The notes under the pieces: generated by a model | What the model was told of the DNA's origin: nothing | What the model saw: only the letters and a program-made list of their open reading frames with translations | The model's database searches: none | Part shown: positions 9,930 to 17,148 of the stretch, one piece after another | Numbering within the stretch: the stretch's first letter is position 1 | How the letters are laid out: every line of letters begins with the position of its first letter | Translations under genes and position numbers: made by a program | NCBI RefSeq assembly: GCF_027947575.1 | Contig: NZ_CP116256.1 | Span: 5,146,001-5,210,000, forward strand | Direction: 5' to 3' | Length of the DNA: 64,000 nt | Source: Streptomyces rubrogriseus | GTDB taxonomy: Bacteria; Actinomycetota; Actinomycetes; Streptomycetales; Streptomycetaceae

Positions 9930-9958
9930 TTGACGCGTCCACGGCAAGTCTCTAGTGT
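9930..9958 (+). promoter_or_regulatory. Sigma-70-like promoter for the pectate-lyase-like gene
   Basis: TTGACG at 9930-9935 and TAGTGT at 9953-9958 are separated by 17 bp, a good match to a vegetative HrdB promoter. Transcription would start near 9965, about 75 nt before the ATG at 10041. Confidence 0.55.
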
Positions 9959-9975
9959 CCGACGGGAAGACCCGG

Positions 9976-9987
9976 GAAAGCGCTTTC
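9976..9987. promoter_or_regulatory. LacI-family operator-like palindrome GAAAGCGCTTTC
   Basis: A perfect 12-bp palindrome with a central CG, typical of LacI-family regulators of polysaccharide utilisation. It lies just downstream of the predicted transcription start of the pectate-lyase-like gene, where a bound repressor would block elongation. No LacI gene is in the window, so the regulator would act from elsewhere. Confidence 0.5.
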
Positions 9988-10040
9988 TCCAGTCGATCCT
10001 CCCACCGAGTCCTGGTCGGACCCAACCCCCTGGAGACACG

Positions 10041-11614
10041 ATGCAAGTGAGACCCGTCATCGCGAGCGTCGCCCTGCTGGGCGGCACGCTCGTCGCTCTG
10101 TCCGGCACGTCCGCGCAGGCCGCGTCCGCCCGCTACGAGGCCGAAACCGCGTCGGCGGTCTGCACCGGCACCATCGACTCCGACTGGTCCGACTACTCCG
10201 GCAGCGGTTTCTGCAACGGCACCAACGCGGTCGGCGCCTTCGCCGAGTTCACGGTGGGCGCGCCCGCCGCCGGCACCGCGACGCTGAACGTGCGCTTCGC
10301 GAACGGCACCGCCGGCGCACGGGCCGCGGACATCATGGTGAACGGTTCGCGCGTCGCCTCGGCCTCGTTCGAGCCCACCGGCGCCTGGGACACGTGGGTG
10401 ACGAAGACCGTCACGGTGCCGGTGCTGGCCGGGAACAACACCGTCAGGCTCAGCCCCAGCTCGTCCGCCGGACTGCCCAACGTCGACTACGTCGAGGCCG
10501 AGGTGACCGGCGACGACACCACGCCGCCGGCGTCCGGCTCCGCGCTGTACGTGTCGCCGGGCGGCAGCGACGGCGCGTCCGGGACGGAGTCCGACCCGAC
10601 CACCCTCACCTCGGCGATCGACCGGGTCTCCCCCGGCGGGACCATCTACCTGCGCGGCGGCACCTACCGGTACGCGCAGACGGTCACCGTCCCGCAGGGC
10701 AACGACGGCACCTCGGGCGACCGCACCGAGCTGACCGCCTACCCGGGCGAGACGCCGGTGCTGAACTTCTCGGCCCAGTCGGAGAGTTCCTCGAACCGGG
10801 GCTCGCGGTCAACGGGTCGTACTGGCACGTCAAGGGGATCGTCGTCGAACACGCCGGGGACAACGGCATCTTCGTAGGCGGCAGCGACAACGTGTTCGAG
10901 CGCACGGTGACGCGCTTCAACCGCGACACCGGGTTGCAGCTCTCGCGGACGACCTCGGACACCCCCCGCGACCAGTGGCCGTCCAACAACCTGATCCTGA
11001 GCGCCGAGTCGCACGACAACGCCGACTCCGACGGGGAGGACGCCGACGGCTTCGCCGCCAAGCTCACCGTCGGCCCCGGCAACGTCTTCCGCGACGCCGT
11101 GTCCCACAACAACATCGACGACGGCTGGGACCTCTACACCAAGTCCGAGACGGGCGCGATCGGCGCGGTCACCATCGAGGACTCCCTGGCCTACGAGAAC
11201 GGCACCCTCTCCGACGGCACGCAGAACTCCAGCGGTGACCGCAACGGCTACAAGCTCGGCGGCGAGGACATCGAGGTCGACCACGTGGTACGCCGCAGCA
11301 TCGCGTACCGGAACGGCAAGCACGGGTTCACCTACAACTCGAACCCGGGCACGATGACGATCTCGGACAACGTGAGCATCGACAACGCCGAGCGCAACTT
11401 CTCCTTCGACAAGGGAACTTCGGTGTTCCGGAGCAACACCTCGTGCCGCGCCGACGACGGGTCGAACGACAAGACCGTGGGCGACGCCGACGGGTCCAAC
11501 CAGTTCTGGACCGGCTCGAACGGCTCCCGGTGCGCCGCGTACGCGGGCGCCCTCGACTGGTCCTTCGGCTCGGACGGCACGCTCGTGGTGACCTTCGGCG
11601 GCAACCGGCCCTAG
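10041..11614 (+). pseudogene. Secreted pectate-lyase-like beta-helix protein with a one-base frameshift at 10798-10801
   Basis: Start ATG 10041 (MQVRPVIASV) gives a signal peptide ending SAQA|ASARY, a CBM35/CBM6-like carbohydrate-binding domain (about residues 28-160, YEAETASAV to VDYVEAEV), then the N-terminal edge of a right-handed parallel beta-helix (ALYVSPGGSDGASGTESDPTTL). Frame 1 is good up to SESSSNRG and then becomes nonsense. The downstream frame continues LAVNGSYWHVKG to the TAG at 11612-11614. Adding one base within the G run at 10798-10801 restores the expected NRG-LxVNGSYWH join of polysaccharide lyase 9/right-handed-helix families. The repaired protein would be about 525 residues. 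The location in a homopolymer makes either a real frameshift or a base-calling error plausible. Confidence 0.8.
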
Positions 11615-11620
11615 GGCCGG
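11605..11620. terminator. 16-bp perfect palindrome between convergent genes
   Basis: CCGGCCCTAGGGCCGG spans the stop codon of the pectate-lyase-like gene and ends ten bases before the stop of the convergent SPFH gene. As RNA it would form a hairpin from either direction, although without a loop and without a U tract. A role in bidirectional termination is a guess. Confidence 0.35.
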
Positions 11621-11629
11621 TCTGAGCCG

Positions 11630-12655
11630 TCACGCCGCGTGGCCCTCCGGAGGCACGCCGTTGGCCCTGGCCGCGTCGGCGAGGGCCTGCGCGGCGGCCT
11701 CCGCGGCCTGTGCCGTGTCGCTGGCCGCCTGGGCGGCCCCGTCGTCCGACGGGTTCTCCCGGGTGGCCGGCGACTGCGGCAGCGCTTCGGTGAAGGCGCG
11801 GGAGACTCCCTGGAGCGCGGAGGTGACCTCGCTGGGGATGACCCAGAACGTGCTGCCGGAACCCTGCGCCAGCTGGGGCAGCACCTGGAGGTACTGGTAG
11901 GCCAGCAGCTTGGGGTCCGGGTCGTTGCGGTGCACGGCCTGGAAGACCTCGTCGATGGCCCGGGACTGCCCCTCCGCCTTGAGGATCTCGGCGGTGCGGT
12001 TGCCCTCGGCGCGCAGGACGGCGGCCTGCTTGTCGCCCTCGGCGGTGAGGATCTGCGACTGTCGCTGGCCCTCCGCGCCGAGGATCGCGGCCCGCTTGTC
12101 CCGCTCGGCCCGCATCTGCTTCTGCATGGCGTCCTTGATGGACTGCGGCGGGTCGATCGCCTTGATCTCCACCCGGTTCACCCGCAGCCCCCACTTGCCG
12201 GTGGCCTCGTCGAGCACTCCGCGCAGTTGGCTGTTGATCGTGTCGCGCGAGGTGAGGGTCTTCTCCAGGTCCATGGAGCCCACGACATTGCGCAGGGTGG
12301 TGACGGTGAGCTGCTCGACCGCCTGGAGGAAGTTCGCGATCTCGTAGAAGGCCGCGCGCGGGTCCGTGACCTGGAAATACAGCACGGTGTCGATCTCGAC
12401 GACCAGGTTGTCCTCGGTGATGACCGGTTGCGGCTTGAAGGAGACCACCTGTTCACGCAGGTCGATCACCGGATAGACCCGGTCGATGTACGGGATGACC
12501 ACGCTGAGCCCGGGTTTCAGCGTGCGGTGGTAGCGGCCGAGCCGTTCGACGTTGCGGGCACGGGCCTGCGGCACGATGCGCACCGCCCGCACCACGGTGA
12601 ACACGGCGAGAAGCGCGACGATCGCACCGGCGATGAGGAACGCCGAGGCTTCCAT
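11630..12655 (-). CDS. SPFH/band 7 (stomatin-like) membrane protein
   Basis: A 341-residue protein with one N-terminal membrane anchor (about residues 3-22) followed by a band 7 domain (VRIVPQARARNVERLGRYHRTLKPG, then DLREQVVSFKPQPVITEDNLVVEIDTV) and an Ala/Glu/Arg-rich coiled-coil region (RAERDKRAAILGAEGQRQ and repeats of the form ILxAEG). The C terminus is Ala-rich. Family members of the QmcA/stomatin type form membrane rings and support microdomain integrity or membrane proteases. The ATG at 12653-12655 lies two bases after the NfeD stop; NfeD-stomatin pairs are a widespread conserved operon, so the two probably act together in the membrane. Confidence 0.9.
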   Translation of the reverse strand: MEASAFLIAGAIVALLAVFTVVRAVRIVPQARARNVERLGRYHRTLKPGLSVVIPYIDRVYPVIDLREQVVSFKPQPVITEDNLVVEIDTVLYFQVTDPRAAFYEIANFLQAVEQLTVTTLRNVVGSMDLEKTLTSRDTINSQLRGVLDEATGKWGLRVNRVEIKAIDPPQSIKDAMQKQMRAERDKRAAILGAEGQRQSQILTAEGDKQAAVLRAEGNRTAEILKAEGQSRAIDEVFQAVHRNDPDPKLLAYQYLQVLPQLAQGSGSTFWVIPSEVTSALQGVSRAFTEALPQSPATRENPSDDGAAQAASDTAQAAEAAAQALADAARANGVPPEGHAA

Positions 12656-12657
12656 GG

Positions 12658-13089
12658 TCACTCCCGGGGATAGACGAATGCGGTGGTGCCGCTGATCTCC
12701 AGGACGTCGACGGTCGCACCCCGGGGAATCACCAGCGTCTCGTCGTAGGAACGGGCCGTCCATTCCTCACCGCCGATACGGACCCTGCCTTCCCTTCCGG
12801 TCACGTCGGAGACGACGTAGGCGGCCTGGCCGACCAGGGCGTCCACCCCGAACCGCTGCGTCTGGGGCTGGACGAGGTGGCGCAGCGCGACCGGGCGCAG
12901 GAAGAAGAGGGTGACCGCGGAGACGACCGTGAACAGGAGGAATTGAAAAGGCGTGGAAAGGCCGGCCGCCGCGGATGCGGCGGTGATCAGCGCGGCCACT
13001 CCCAGCATTCCGAGCGCGGCGGTCAGGGTGAAGATCTCCGCCAGGATCAGGACCGCCGAAACGATCAGCCAGATCAGCCACGGATCCAT
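12658..13089 (-). CDS. NfeD-family membrane protein
   Basis: A 143-residue protein with two to three N-terminal membrane helices (about residues 4-75) and a C-terminal OB-fold domain (about 80-143: VDALVGQAAYVVSDVTGREGRVRIGGEEWTAR). This is the short form of NfeD, lacking the ClpP-like protease domain of the long form. Its partner stomatin-like gene follows after two bases. The 5' flank is unusually AT-rich (GGAATTATTTTACC at 13111-13124) and is bracketed by CCGCTTT and AAAGCGG arms, so it may hold the promoter, but no clear -35/-10 pair could be assigned. Confidence 0.88.
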   Translation of the reverse strand: MDPWLIWLIVSAVLILAEIFTLTAALGMLGVAALITAASAAAGLSTPFQFLLFTVVSAVTLFFLRPVALRHLVQPQTQRFGVDALVGQAAYVVSDVTGREGRVRIGGEEWTARSYDETLVIPRGATVDVLEISGTTAFVYPRE

Positions 13090-13173
13090 CGCGGCCCCCT
13101 TTCCGCTTTGGAATTATTTTACCGGCTTTCCGGAAAAGCGGACCCGTTCGTCACCGGCCGGCATCAGGGCTGC

Positions 13174-13182
13174 GGGGGGGGG
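13174..13182. repeat. Nine-base G homopolymer downstream of the LPMO gene
   Basis: A run of nine consecutive G residues lies in the non-coding gap between the NfeD start and the LPMO stop. It has no coding consequence, but it shows that long G runs occur in this assembly, which matters when judging the frameshift at 10798-10801. Confidence 0.8.
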
Positions 13183-13221
13183 CGGCGCGCGCCGTGGCCG
13201 GGGCGCGCCGTCCCGTCGCGG

Positions 13222-13956
13222 TCACGCGGCCGCGCAGGCTCCGAGGTCTTCCCAGACGCCCCATTCGCCGGTGGTGCCGGGCTCCTCGCCGGTCACCCAC
13301 CACTTGGCGCGCCAGTTGTGGCCGCCGAAGGAGACGGTGTCGCCGCCGCTGTAGACACTGCCGGCGCTCCACACCGGCGCGTCGCAGGTGCCCGGATCGC
13401 CGTCACCGCCGCCGTCACCGCCACCGTCGCCCCCACCGCTGCCGCCGATGTTGACGTCGATGCAGGAGTAGAAGGCGTTGCCGGTGTCCGCCACGTTCCA
13501 GACGGCCAGTACCTTCTGACGGCCGGTGAAGCCGCCGAAGTTCACCTGGTGGCTCACGTCCGGGGCGGGCTGCGCTCTGTGGCCGTCGAATTCGGCGATC
13601 TTCTGGCTGCCGATGAAGTACTGCCAGTTGGCCGTGGCGTGGCGTGCCGTGTGGTGCCAGGTGAAGGTGTGCGTACTGCCGACCGGTGTGACGCGCCAGC
13701 CCTTGCTGTCGTCGTCGAGTTCGGCGAACTGGCTGTTTCCGCCGCTGCAACTGTTCAGGCCCTTCGGACCCTCGACGCTCTGGGGCTCGTACTTGATCTG
13801 ACCGCAGTCGACGACGCCCGCGGCGCACTGGTCCTGCCGGCTGCCGGGCGAGGTCACCCACCCGTGCGCGCTCGCCGTGCTCGCCGGAAGGCTGACGGCG
13901 AGCAACGGAGCGACCAGCGCCCCGACCGCGAAGGCCACCCGTCTCTTGGTGCGCAT
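13222..13956 (-). CDS. AA10 lytic polysaccharide monooxygenase with CBM5/12
   Basis: A 244-residue secreted copper enzyme. The signal peptide ends at ASA|HGW, exposing His31 as the N-terminal copper ligand. The AA10 domain (31-about 180) has the second copper histidine in the TFTWHHTARHATANW region and a disulfide pattern typical of LPMO10. A Gly/Asp linker (GGGDGGGDGGGDGDPG) leads to a C-terminal CBM5/12 module (about 195-244) with the W..GSVYSGGDTVSFGGHNWRAKW pattern seen in chitin-binding domains. Together this indicates oxidative cleavage of crystalline chitin (or cellulose) outside the cell. Two dre-like sites directly upstream support control by DasR and chitin-derived N-acetylglucosamine signals. 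Confidence 0.93.
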   Translation of the reverse strand: MRTKRRVAFAVGALVAPLLAVSLPASTASAHGWVTSPGSRQDQCAAGVVDCGQIKYEPQSVEGPKGLNSCSGGNSQFAELDDDSKGWRVTPVGSTHTFTWHHTARHATANWQYFIGSQKIAEFDGHRAQPAPDVSHQVNFGGFTGRQKVLAVWNVADTGNAFYSCIDVNIGGSGGGDGGGDGGGDGDPGTCDAPVWSAGSVYSGGDTVSFGGHNWRAKWWVTGEEPGTTGEWGVWEDLGACAAA

Positions 13957-13976
13957 GTCGTGCCCCTTTCGGATAC

Positions 13977-14009
13977 AGGTCTAGACCTGACGACTTCAGG
14001 TCTAGACCA
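13977..14009. promoter_or_regulatory. Two tandem DasR-type (dre) palindromes upstream of the LPMO gene
   Basis: AGGTCTAGACCT (13977-13988) and AGGTCTAGACCA (13998-14009) each match the core of the dre consensus TGGTCTAGACCA. Their centres are 21 bp apart, two helical turns, so two dimers could bind the same face. Paired 12-bp repeats of this kind are known from Streptomyces chitinase promoters. They sit 20-50 bp upstream of the LPMO ATG. Confidence 0.8.
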
Positions 14010-14109
14010 TAGCGACGGAGCCGGTCCGGTCAAGGGTTCGCGCAACATCAACCGACAAGCGGCGGTGCGCATTTGACGCGAGGGCCCTCGTGCGCAACTC
14101 GTTGCGCTA

Positions 14110-14122
14110 TTGGTCTAGACAA
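14110..14122. promoter_or_regulatory. Third, weaker dre-like site facing doxX
   Basis: TTGGTCTAGACAA keeps the GTCTAGAC core of a DasR site but has mismatched outer bases. It lies about 100 bp from the tandem pair and about 145 bp upstream of the doxX start, so it could serve doxX or act cooperatively. The remainder of the 13957-14265 gap shows nothing else clear. Confidence 0.45.
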
Positions 14123-14265
14123 GGATCGCCGCGATGGTTAAAAGTCGAATGGGTTGCGCGTCTCCCCCTCCCTCGGGACGCCGTCGACCCCGCCCCGTGC
14201 TGCGCACCATCCCCACCGGCCGCCCGGTTCCCCGGCGGTCGTTGCGCAAGAGAGGAGCACCACCG

Positions 14266-14721
14266 TTGGAAGCGCTGGAAAAACGCAGGGAGCACGTGAT
14301 CGCGCTCTTCCGCATCGTCGTAGGCCTGCTGTTCGCCTGCCACGGAGCCGCCACCCTGTTCGACGTCCTGGGGGGTCCGCACGGGCCCGCTCCGGGCTTC
14401 GCCGCGTGGCCCGGCTGGTGGGCCGCGGTGGTGCAACTGGTCGGTGGCACGCTGGTCCTGTGCGGTCTCGCGACCCGCACGGCGGCCGTCCTGTGCTCCG
14501 GGTCCATGGCGTACGCCTACTTCGTCGAGCACCAGCCCGACGGGCTCTTCCCCATCGAGAACGGCGGGGAGGCGGCGGCCATGTTCTGCTGGTCCTTCCT
14601 CTTGCTCGCCGCCCTCGGACCGGGCCGCTGGAGCCTGGCCTCCCGCATCCGCCCCCGGCGGGGTGCCGACGGCCGCCCGGCCACCCGGACCCTGCCCTCG
14701 GACACGCCGACGTCCGTCTGA
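14266..14721 (+). CDS. DoxX-family membrane protein
   Basis: A 151-residue protein with four predicted membrane helices (HVIALFRIVVGLLFACHGAATLF; WWAAVVQLVGGTLVLCGL; TAAVLCSGSMAYAYFV; AAAMFCWSFLLLAAL). It has the DoxX pattern of a conserved His in the first helix and an ENGG motif in the third loop. I chose a TTG start at 14266-14268 (LEALEKRREH) because AGAGGAG (14251-14257) lies eight bases upstream and homologous sequence begins there; the upstream in-frame ATG at 14134 would add an Arg/Pro-rich extension. DoxX proteins are poorly defined membrane redox-associated proteins. A strong terminator follows immediately. Confidence 0.82.
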   Translation: MEALEKRREHVIALFRIVVGLLFACHGAATLFDVLGGPHGPAPGFAAWPGWWAAVVQLVGGTLVLCGLATRTAAVLCSGSMAYAYFVEHQPDGLFPIENGGEAAAMFCWSFLLLAALGPGRWSLASRIRPRRGADGRPATRTLPSDTPTSV

Positions 14722-14765
14722 GCGGGGGCGTGCCGTCCCCGCCGACGGACGGCACGCCCCCGCTC
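14720..14765 (+). terminator. Strong 19-bp-stem hairpin terminator after doxX
   Basis: Arms at 14720-14738 and 14747-14765 are perfect reverse complements around an 8-nt loop. The left arm begins on the doxX stop codon. No U tract follows, as is common in Streptomyces. The convergent flavin monooxygenase gene ends 97 bp downstream, so the hairpin could stop transcription from both sides. Confidence 0.8.
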
Positions 14766-14862
14766 CGCCCGAAGCGCGAACGCCTCGCACCGTCGCCCGC
14801 GGTGCCGGCCGTTCCAGCCGCGCGGCCGGGGTGGCGGCGTCCACTCCTCGCCGCTCACCCGC

Positions 14863-15984
14863 CTACTGCTGGCCGGTGAACATCCTGATCAGGCCGTGCG
14901 GCGCGTCGTCGCCGAACATCAGCGCGTGCAGCCGGGACGCGTCGGCGGCCTCCGCCGCGCTGCGCGGGAACAGGTCCCGCTCGTACGCGGTGAGCGCGGC
15001 CTCCACGTCGCCGGGGTGCGCGGCGAGGGCCGTGCCGAGTTCCGCGCCGTCGTACATGGCCAGGTTGGCGCCTTCGCCGGACGGCGGCATGAGGTGGGCG
15101 GCGTCGCCGAGCAGGGTCACTCCCGGCACTCGCTCCCACCGGTGGGCGGCGGGCAGGGAGTAGAGGGGGCGCAGGACCGGCGCGGTGTCGGCGTCGGTGA
15201 TCAGCGCGGTCAACTCCGGTGCCCATCCGTCGAACTCCCGCGCCAGCCGCGCGGCGCCCGCCGCTCCGGGGAGACCGATGTCGTCGAACCACTCGCGCGG
15301 CCTGCGCAGGGCCACGTAGGCGTGCAGGGTTCCGCCGCTCTCCCGGTGGGCCTGGATCGCCTTTCCCGGCGCGAGCGCGAACATCGCACCGTCGCCGACC
15401 GCCTTCGCCGTGGCCGGGTGCCTGGTGTCGGCGTCGAGCAGGTAGGTCTCGACGAACGACATGCCGACGTACTCGGGCGCGGCGCCGGAGAGCAGCGGCC
15501 GCACCCGTGACCACGCGCCGTCCGCGCCGACCAGGAGGTTCGTGACGACGGAGGTGCCGTCGGCGAACGCCACCTCGTGGCGGCCGTCGCCGAGGGGGCG
15601 GGCGGCACGGACCTTGCGGCCCCAGCGGACGGTGCCGGCCGGCAGTGAGTCGAGCAGCATCCGCCGCAGTTCGCCGCGCATCACCTCGGGGCGCCCGCCC
15701 GTGCCGTCGTCGCCCTCCTCGAACAGGACCGTCCCGTCCGGCGCGAGGGCCCGCGAGGCCTGACGGCCCTCCAGGACGAGCCCGCGGAACTCCTCGGCCA
15801 GCCCCGCGGCCCGGAGAGCGGGTTGGCCGTTGCTGTCGTGGATGTCGAGCATCCCGCCCTGCGCGCGCGCCTCCGCGGAGGACTCGGCCTCGTGGACGGT
15901 GGCCGGGATGCCGTGGACGTGCAGGACGCGGGCGAGCGTGAGACCGCCGAGTCCGGCGCCGACGATCGTGACGTGCGTGGTCAT
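14863..15984 (-). CDS. FAD-dependent monooxygenase (PHBH/TetX-like)
   Basis: A 373-residue class A flavin monooxygenase. Visible motifs are the N-terminal dinucleotide fold VTIVGAGLGGLTLARVL with a following Glu (HEAESS), the DG-type motif LLVGADGAWSRVR, and the FAD-ribityl motif LLGDAAHLMPPSGEGAN. Length and order are those of TetX-like and aromatic hydroxylases. The gene is divergent from a TetR regulator, with three near-identical palindromes in the 145-bp gap, so it is very probably the regulator's main target. Substrate unknown: an antibiotic or small aromatic that also acts as inducer is likely. Resistance by TetX-type inactivation is possible but unproven. Confidence 0.9.
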   Translation of the reverse strand: MTTHVTIVGAGLGGLTLARVLHVHGIPATVHEAESSAEARAQGGMLDIHDSNGQPALRAAGLAEEFRGLVLEGRQASRALAPDGTVLFEEGDDGTGGRPEVMRGELRRMLLDSLPAGTVRWGRKVRAARPLGDGRHEVAFADGTSVVTNLLVGADGAWSRVRPLLSGAAPEYVGMSFVETYLLDADTRHPATAKAVGDGAMFALAPGKAIQAHRESGGTLHAYVALRRPREWFDDIGLPGAAGAARLAREFDGWAPELTALITDADTAPVLRPLYSLPAAHRWERVPGVTLLGDAAHLMPPSGEGANLAMYDGAELGTALAAHPGDVEAALTAYERDLFPRSAAEAADASRLHALMFGDDAPHGLIRMFTGQQ

Positions 15985-16038
15985 GGTGCTTCCCTCCTGA
16001 TGGCGGTCCCGGGCGGAGACCCGGCAGGACCGAGTGCA

Positions 16039-16111
16039 CTGGAACGACGTTCCAGCACCGCCCAGGGTGGAACGCCGTTCCAGTCCCTGTCAAGCTGGAA
16101 CGGCATTCCAG
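16039..16111. promoter_or_regulatory. Three TetR operators with core TGGAACGnCGTTCCA
   Basis: Palindromes at 16039-16055 (GGAACGACGTTCC core), 16068-16082 (GGAACGCCGTTCC core) and 16095-16111 (GGAACGGCATTCC core) share CTGGAAC/GTTCCAG-type arms around a 3-bp centre. Centre spacings are about 28 bp each. They fill the space between the flavin monooxygenase and tetR genes and would let one regulator control both promoters. Confidence 0.85.
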
Positions 16112-16129
16112 GCGGTCTAGGATGAGCGC

Positions 16130-16840
16130 ATGGCAACCAGGTCGCGCCGCCCGGAACGGCGGCAGGAACCCCTCTCGCGGGAGCGCATCGTCGGGGCCGC
16201 CGTCGAGCTCCTCGACACCGTGGGAGAGCGCGGCCTCACCTTTCGCGCCCTGGCCGAGCGCCTCGCGACCGGCCCCGGGGCGATCTACTGGCACATCACG
16301 GGGAAGGCCGAGCTGCTCGGCGCCGCCACGGACGCGGTCGTCACCGCCGCCGTGACCGCCGGACCCACGGATGCCGCCGACTCGCCCGAGGACGCGGTGC
16401 GCGCCGTCGCACTGGGCCTGTGGGACGCGACCGAAGCACACCCGTGGCTGGCCGCACAGCTCGCGACCCAGCTGTCCCGCACACCCTGGGGGACGGTGGC
16501 ACCGCGGATCTTCGAGAGCCTCGGCCGCCAGGTCCAGGCGATGGGCGTGCCCGAGGCCCACTGGTTCACGGCGTCCTCGGCGCTCATGCACTACATCCTC
16601 GGCGCCGCCGGCCAGAACGCCGCGAATTCCGCGAGCGCCGGTCCGGCGGGGGCCGACGTGGACCGGGACGAGTTCCTGGACACCGTCTCGACGGCGTGGG
16701 AGGGGCTCGACCCGGACGCGTACCCGTTCACCCGGGCCGTGGCGGACCAGGTCCGCGGCCATGACGACCGCGAGCAGTTCCTCGCCGGAATCACCCTCGT
16801 CCTGACCGGCATCACGGCACTTCACCGGCCCGGCCGGTAG
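16130..16840 (+). CDS. TetR-family repressor of the flavin monooxygenase
   Basis: A 236-residue regulator with an N-terminal HTH (about residues 18-62: RERIVGAAVELLDTVGERGLTFRALAERLATGPGAIYWHITGKAELL) and a TetR_C-like ligand domain. The ATG at 16130 lies only 19 bp past the last palindrome, so the protein most likely represses itself. No ribosome site stronger than GGATGAG precedes the start, so a short-leader or leaderless transcript is possible. A CCGCC-TTCG-GGCGG hairpin follows the stop (16858-16871). It pairs by position and operators with the flavin monooxygenase; the type III PKS downstream on the same strand is separated by 308 bp and is probably independent. Confidence 0.9.
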   Translation: MATRSRRPERRQEPLSRERIVGAAVELLDTVGERGLTFRALAERLATGPGAIYWHITGKAELLGAATDAVVTAAVTAGPTDAADSPEDAVRAVALGLWDATEAHPWLAAQLATQLSRTPWGTVAPRIFESLGRQVQAMGVPEAHWFTASSALMHYILGAAGQNAANSASAGPAGADVDRDEFLDTVSTAWEGLDPDAYPFTRAVADQVRGHDDREQFLAGITLVLTGITALHRPGR

Positions 16841-16915
16841 AACCCGGGCCCGGCCGACCGCCTTCGGGCGGCCTTCGGCGTGTGCGCCGTCTCACGCATC
16901 CCATGGCCGCCCAAG

Positions 16916-16935
16916 TTGCGTGGGTCACTGCGCAA
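16916..16935. promoter_or_regulatory. Inverted repeat TTGCG-N10-CGCAA upstream of the type III PKS
   Basis: Five-base arms with a 10-bp spacer in the 308-bp gap between tetR and the PKS gene. A regulator site for the PKS gene is possible. Apart from this, a small hairpin and the repeat at 17057-17104, the gap holds nothing recognisable. Confidence 0.3.
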
Positions 16936-17056
16936 ATGCCCTTTTCGCCGCCATGCTCGAAGTGAACGGTGCCGGGCGAAGTGGCGCGTGCCGCCGCCGA
17001 CTTGGCCACGGCGTACCGACGTGAGCCCCGCCACGGCACGCGTGGCCCTTCCCCAC

Positions 17057-17104
17057 CCTCACCCGTTCCCCAGCCTCACCCGTTCCCCTCCCCACCCGTT
17101 CCCC
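17057..17104. repeat. Three copies of a 16-17 bp repeat (core CACCCGTTCCCC)
   Basis: CCTCACCCGTTCCCC occurs at 17057-17071 and 17074-17088, with a variant CCCCACCCGTTCCCC at 17090-17104. The repeats end 45 bp before the PKS start, so they fall in its leader or promoter. The pyrimidine-rich top strand is striking for this position. Confidence 0.8.
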
Positions 17105-17148
17105 TTCCTCACCTGCTCCGCAGCAGACCCCGTAGAAAGGTGCCGATC

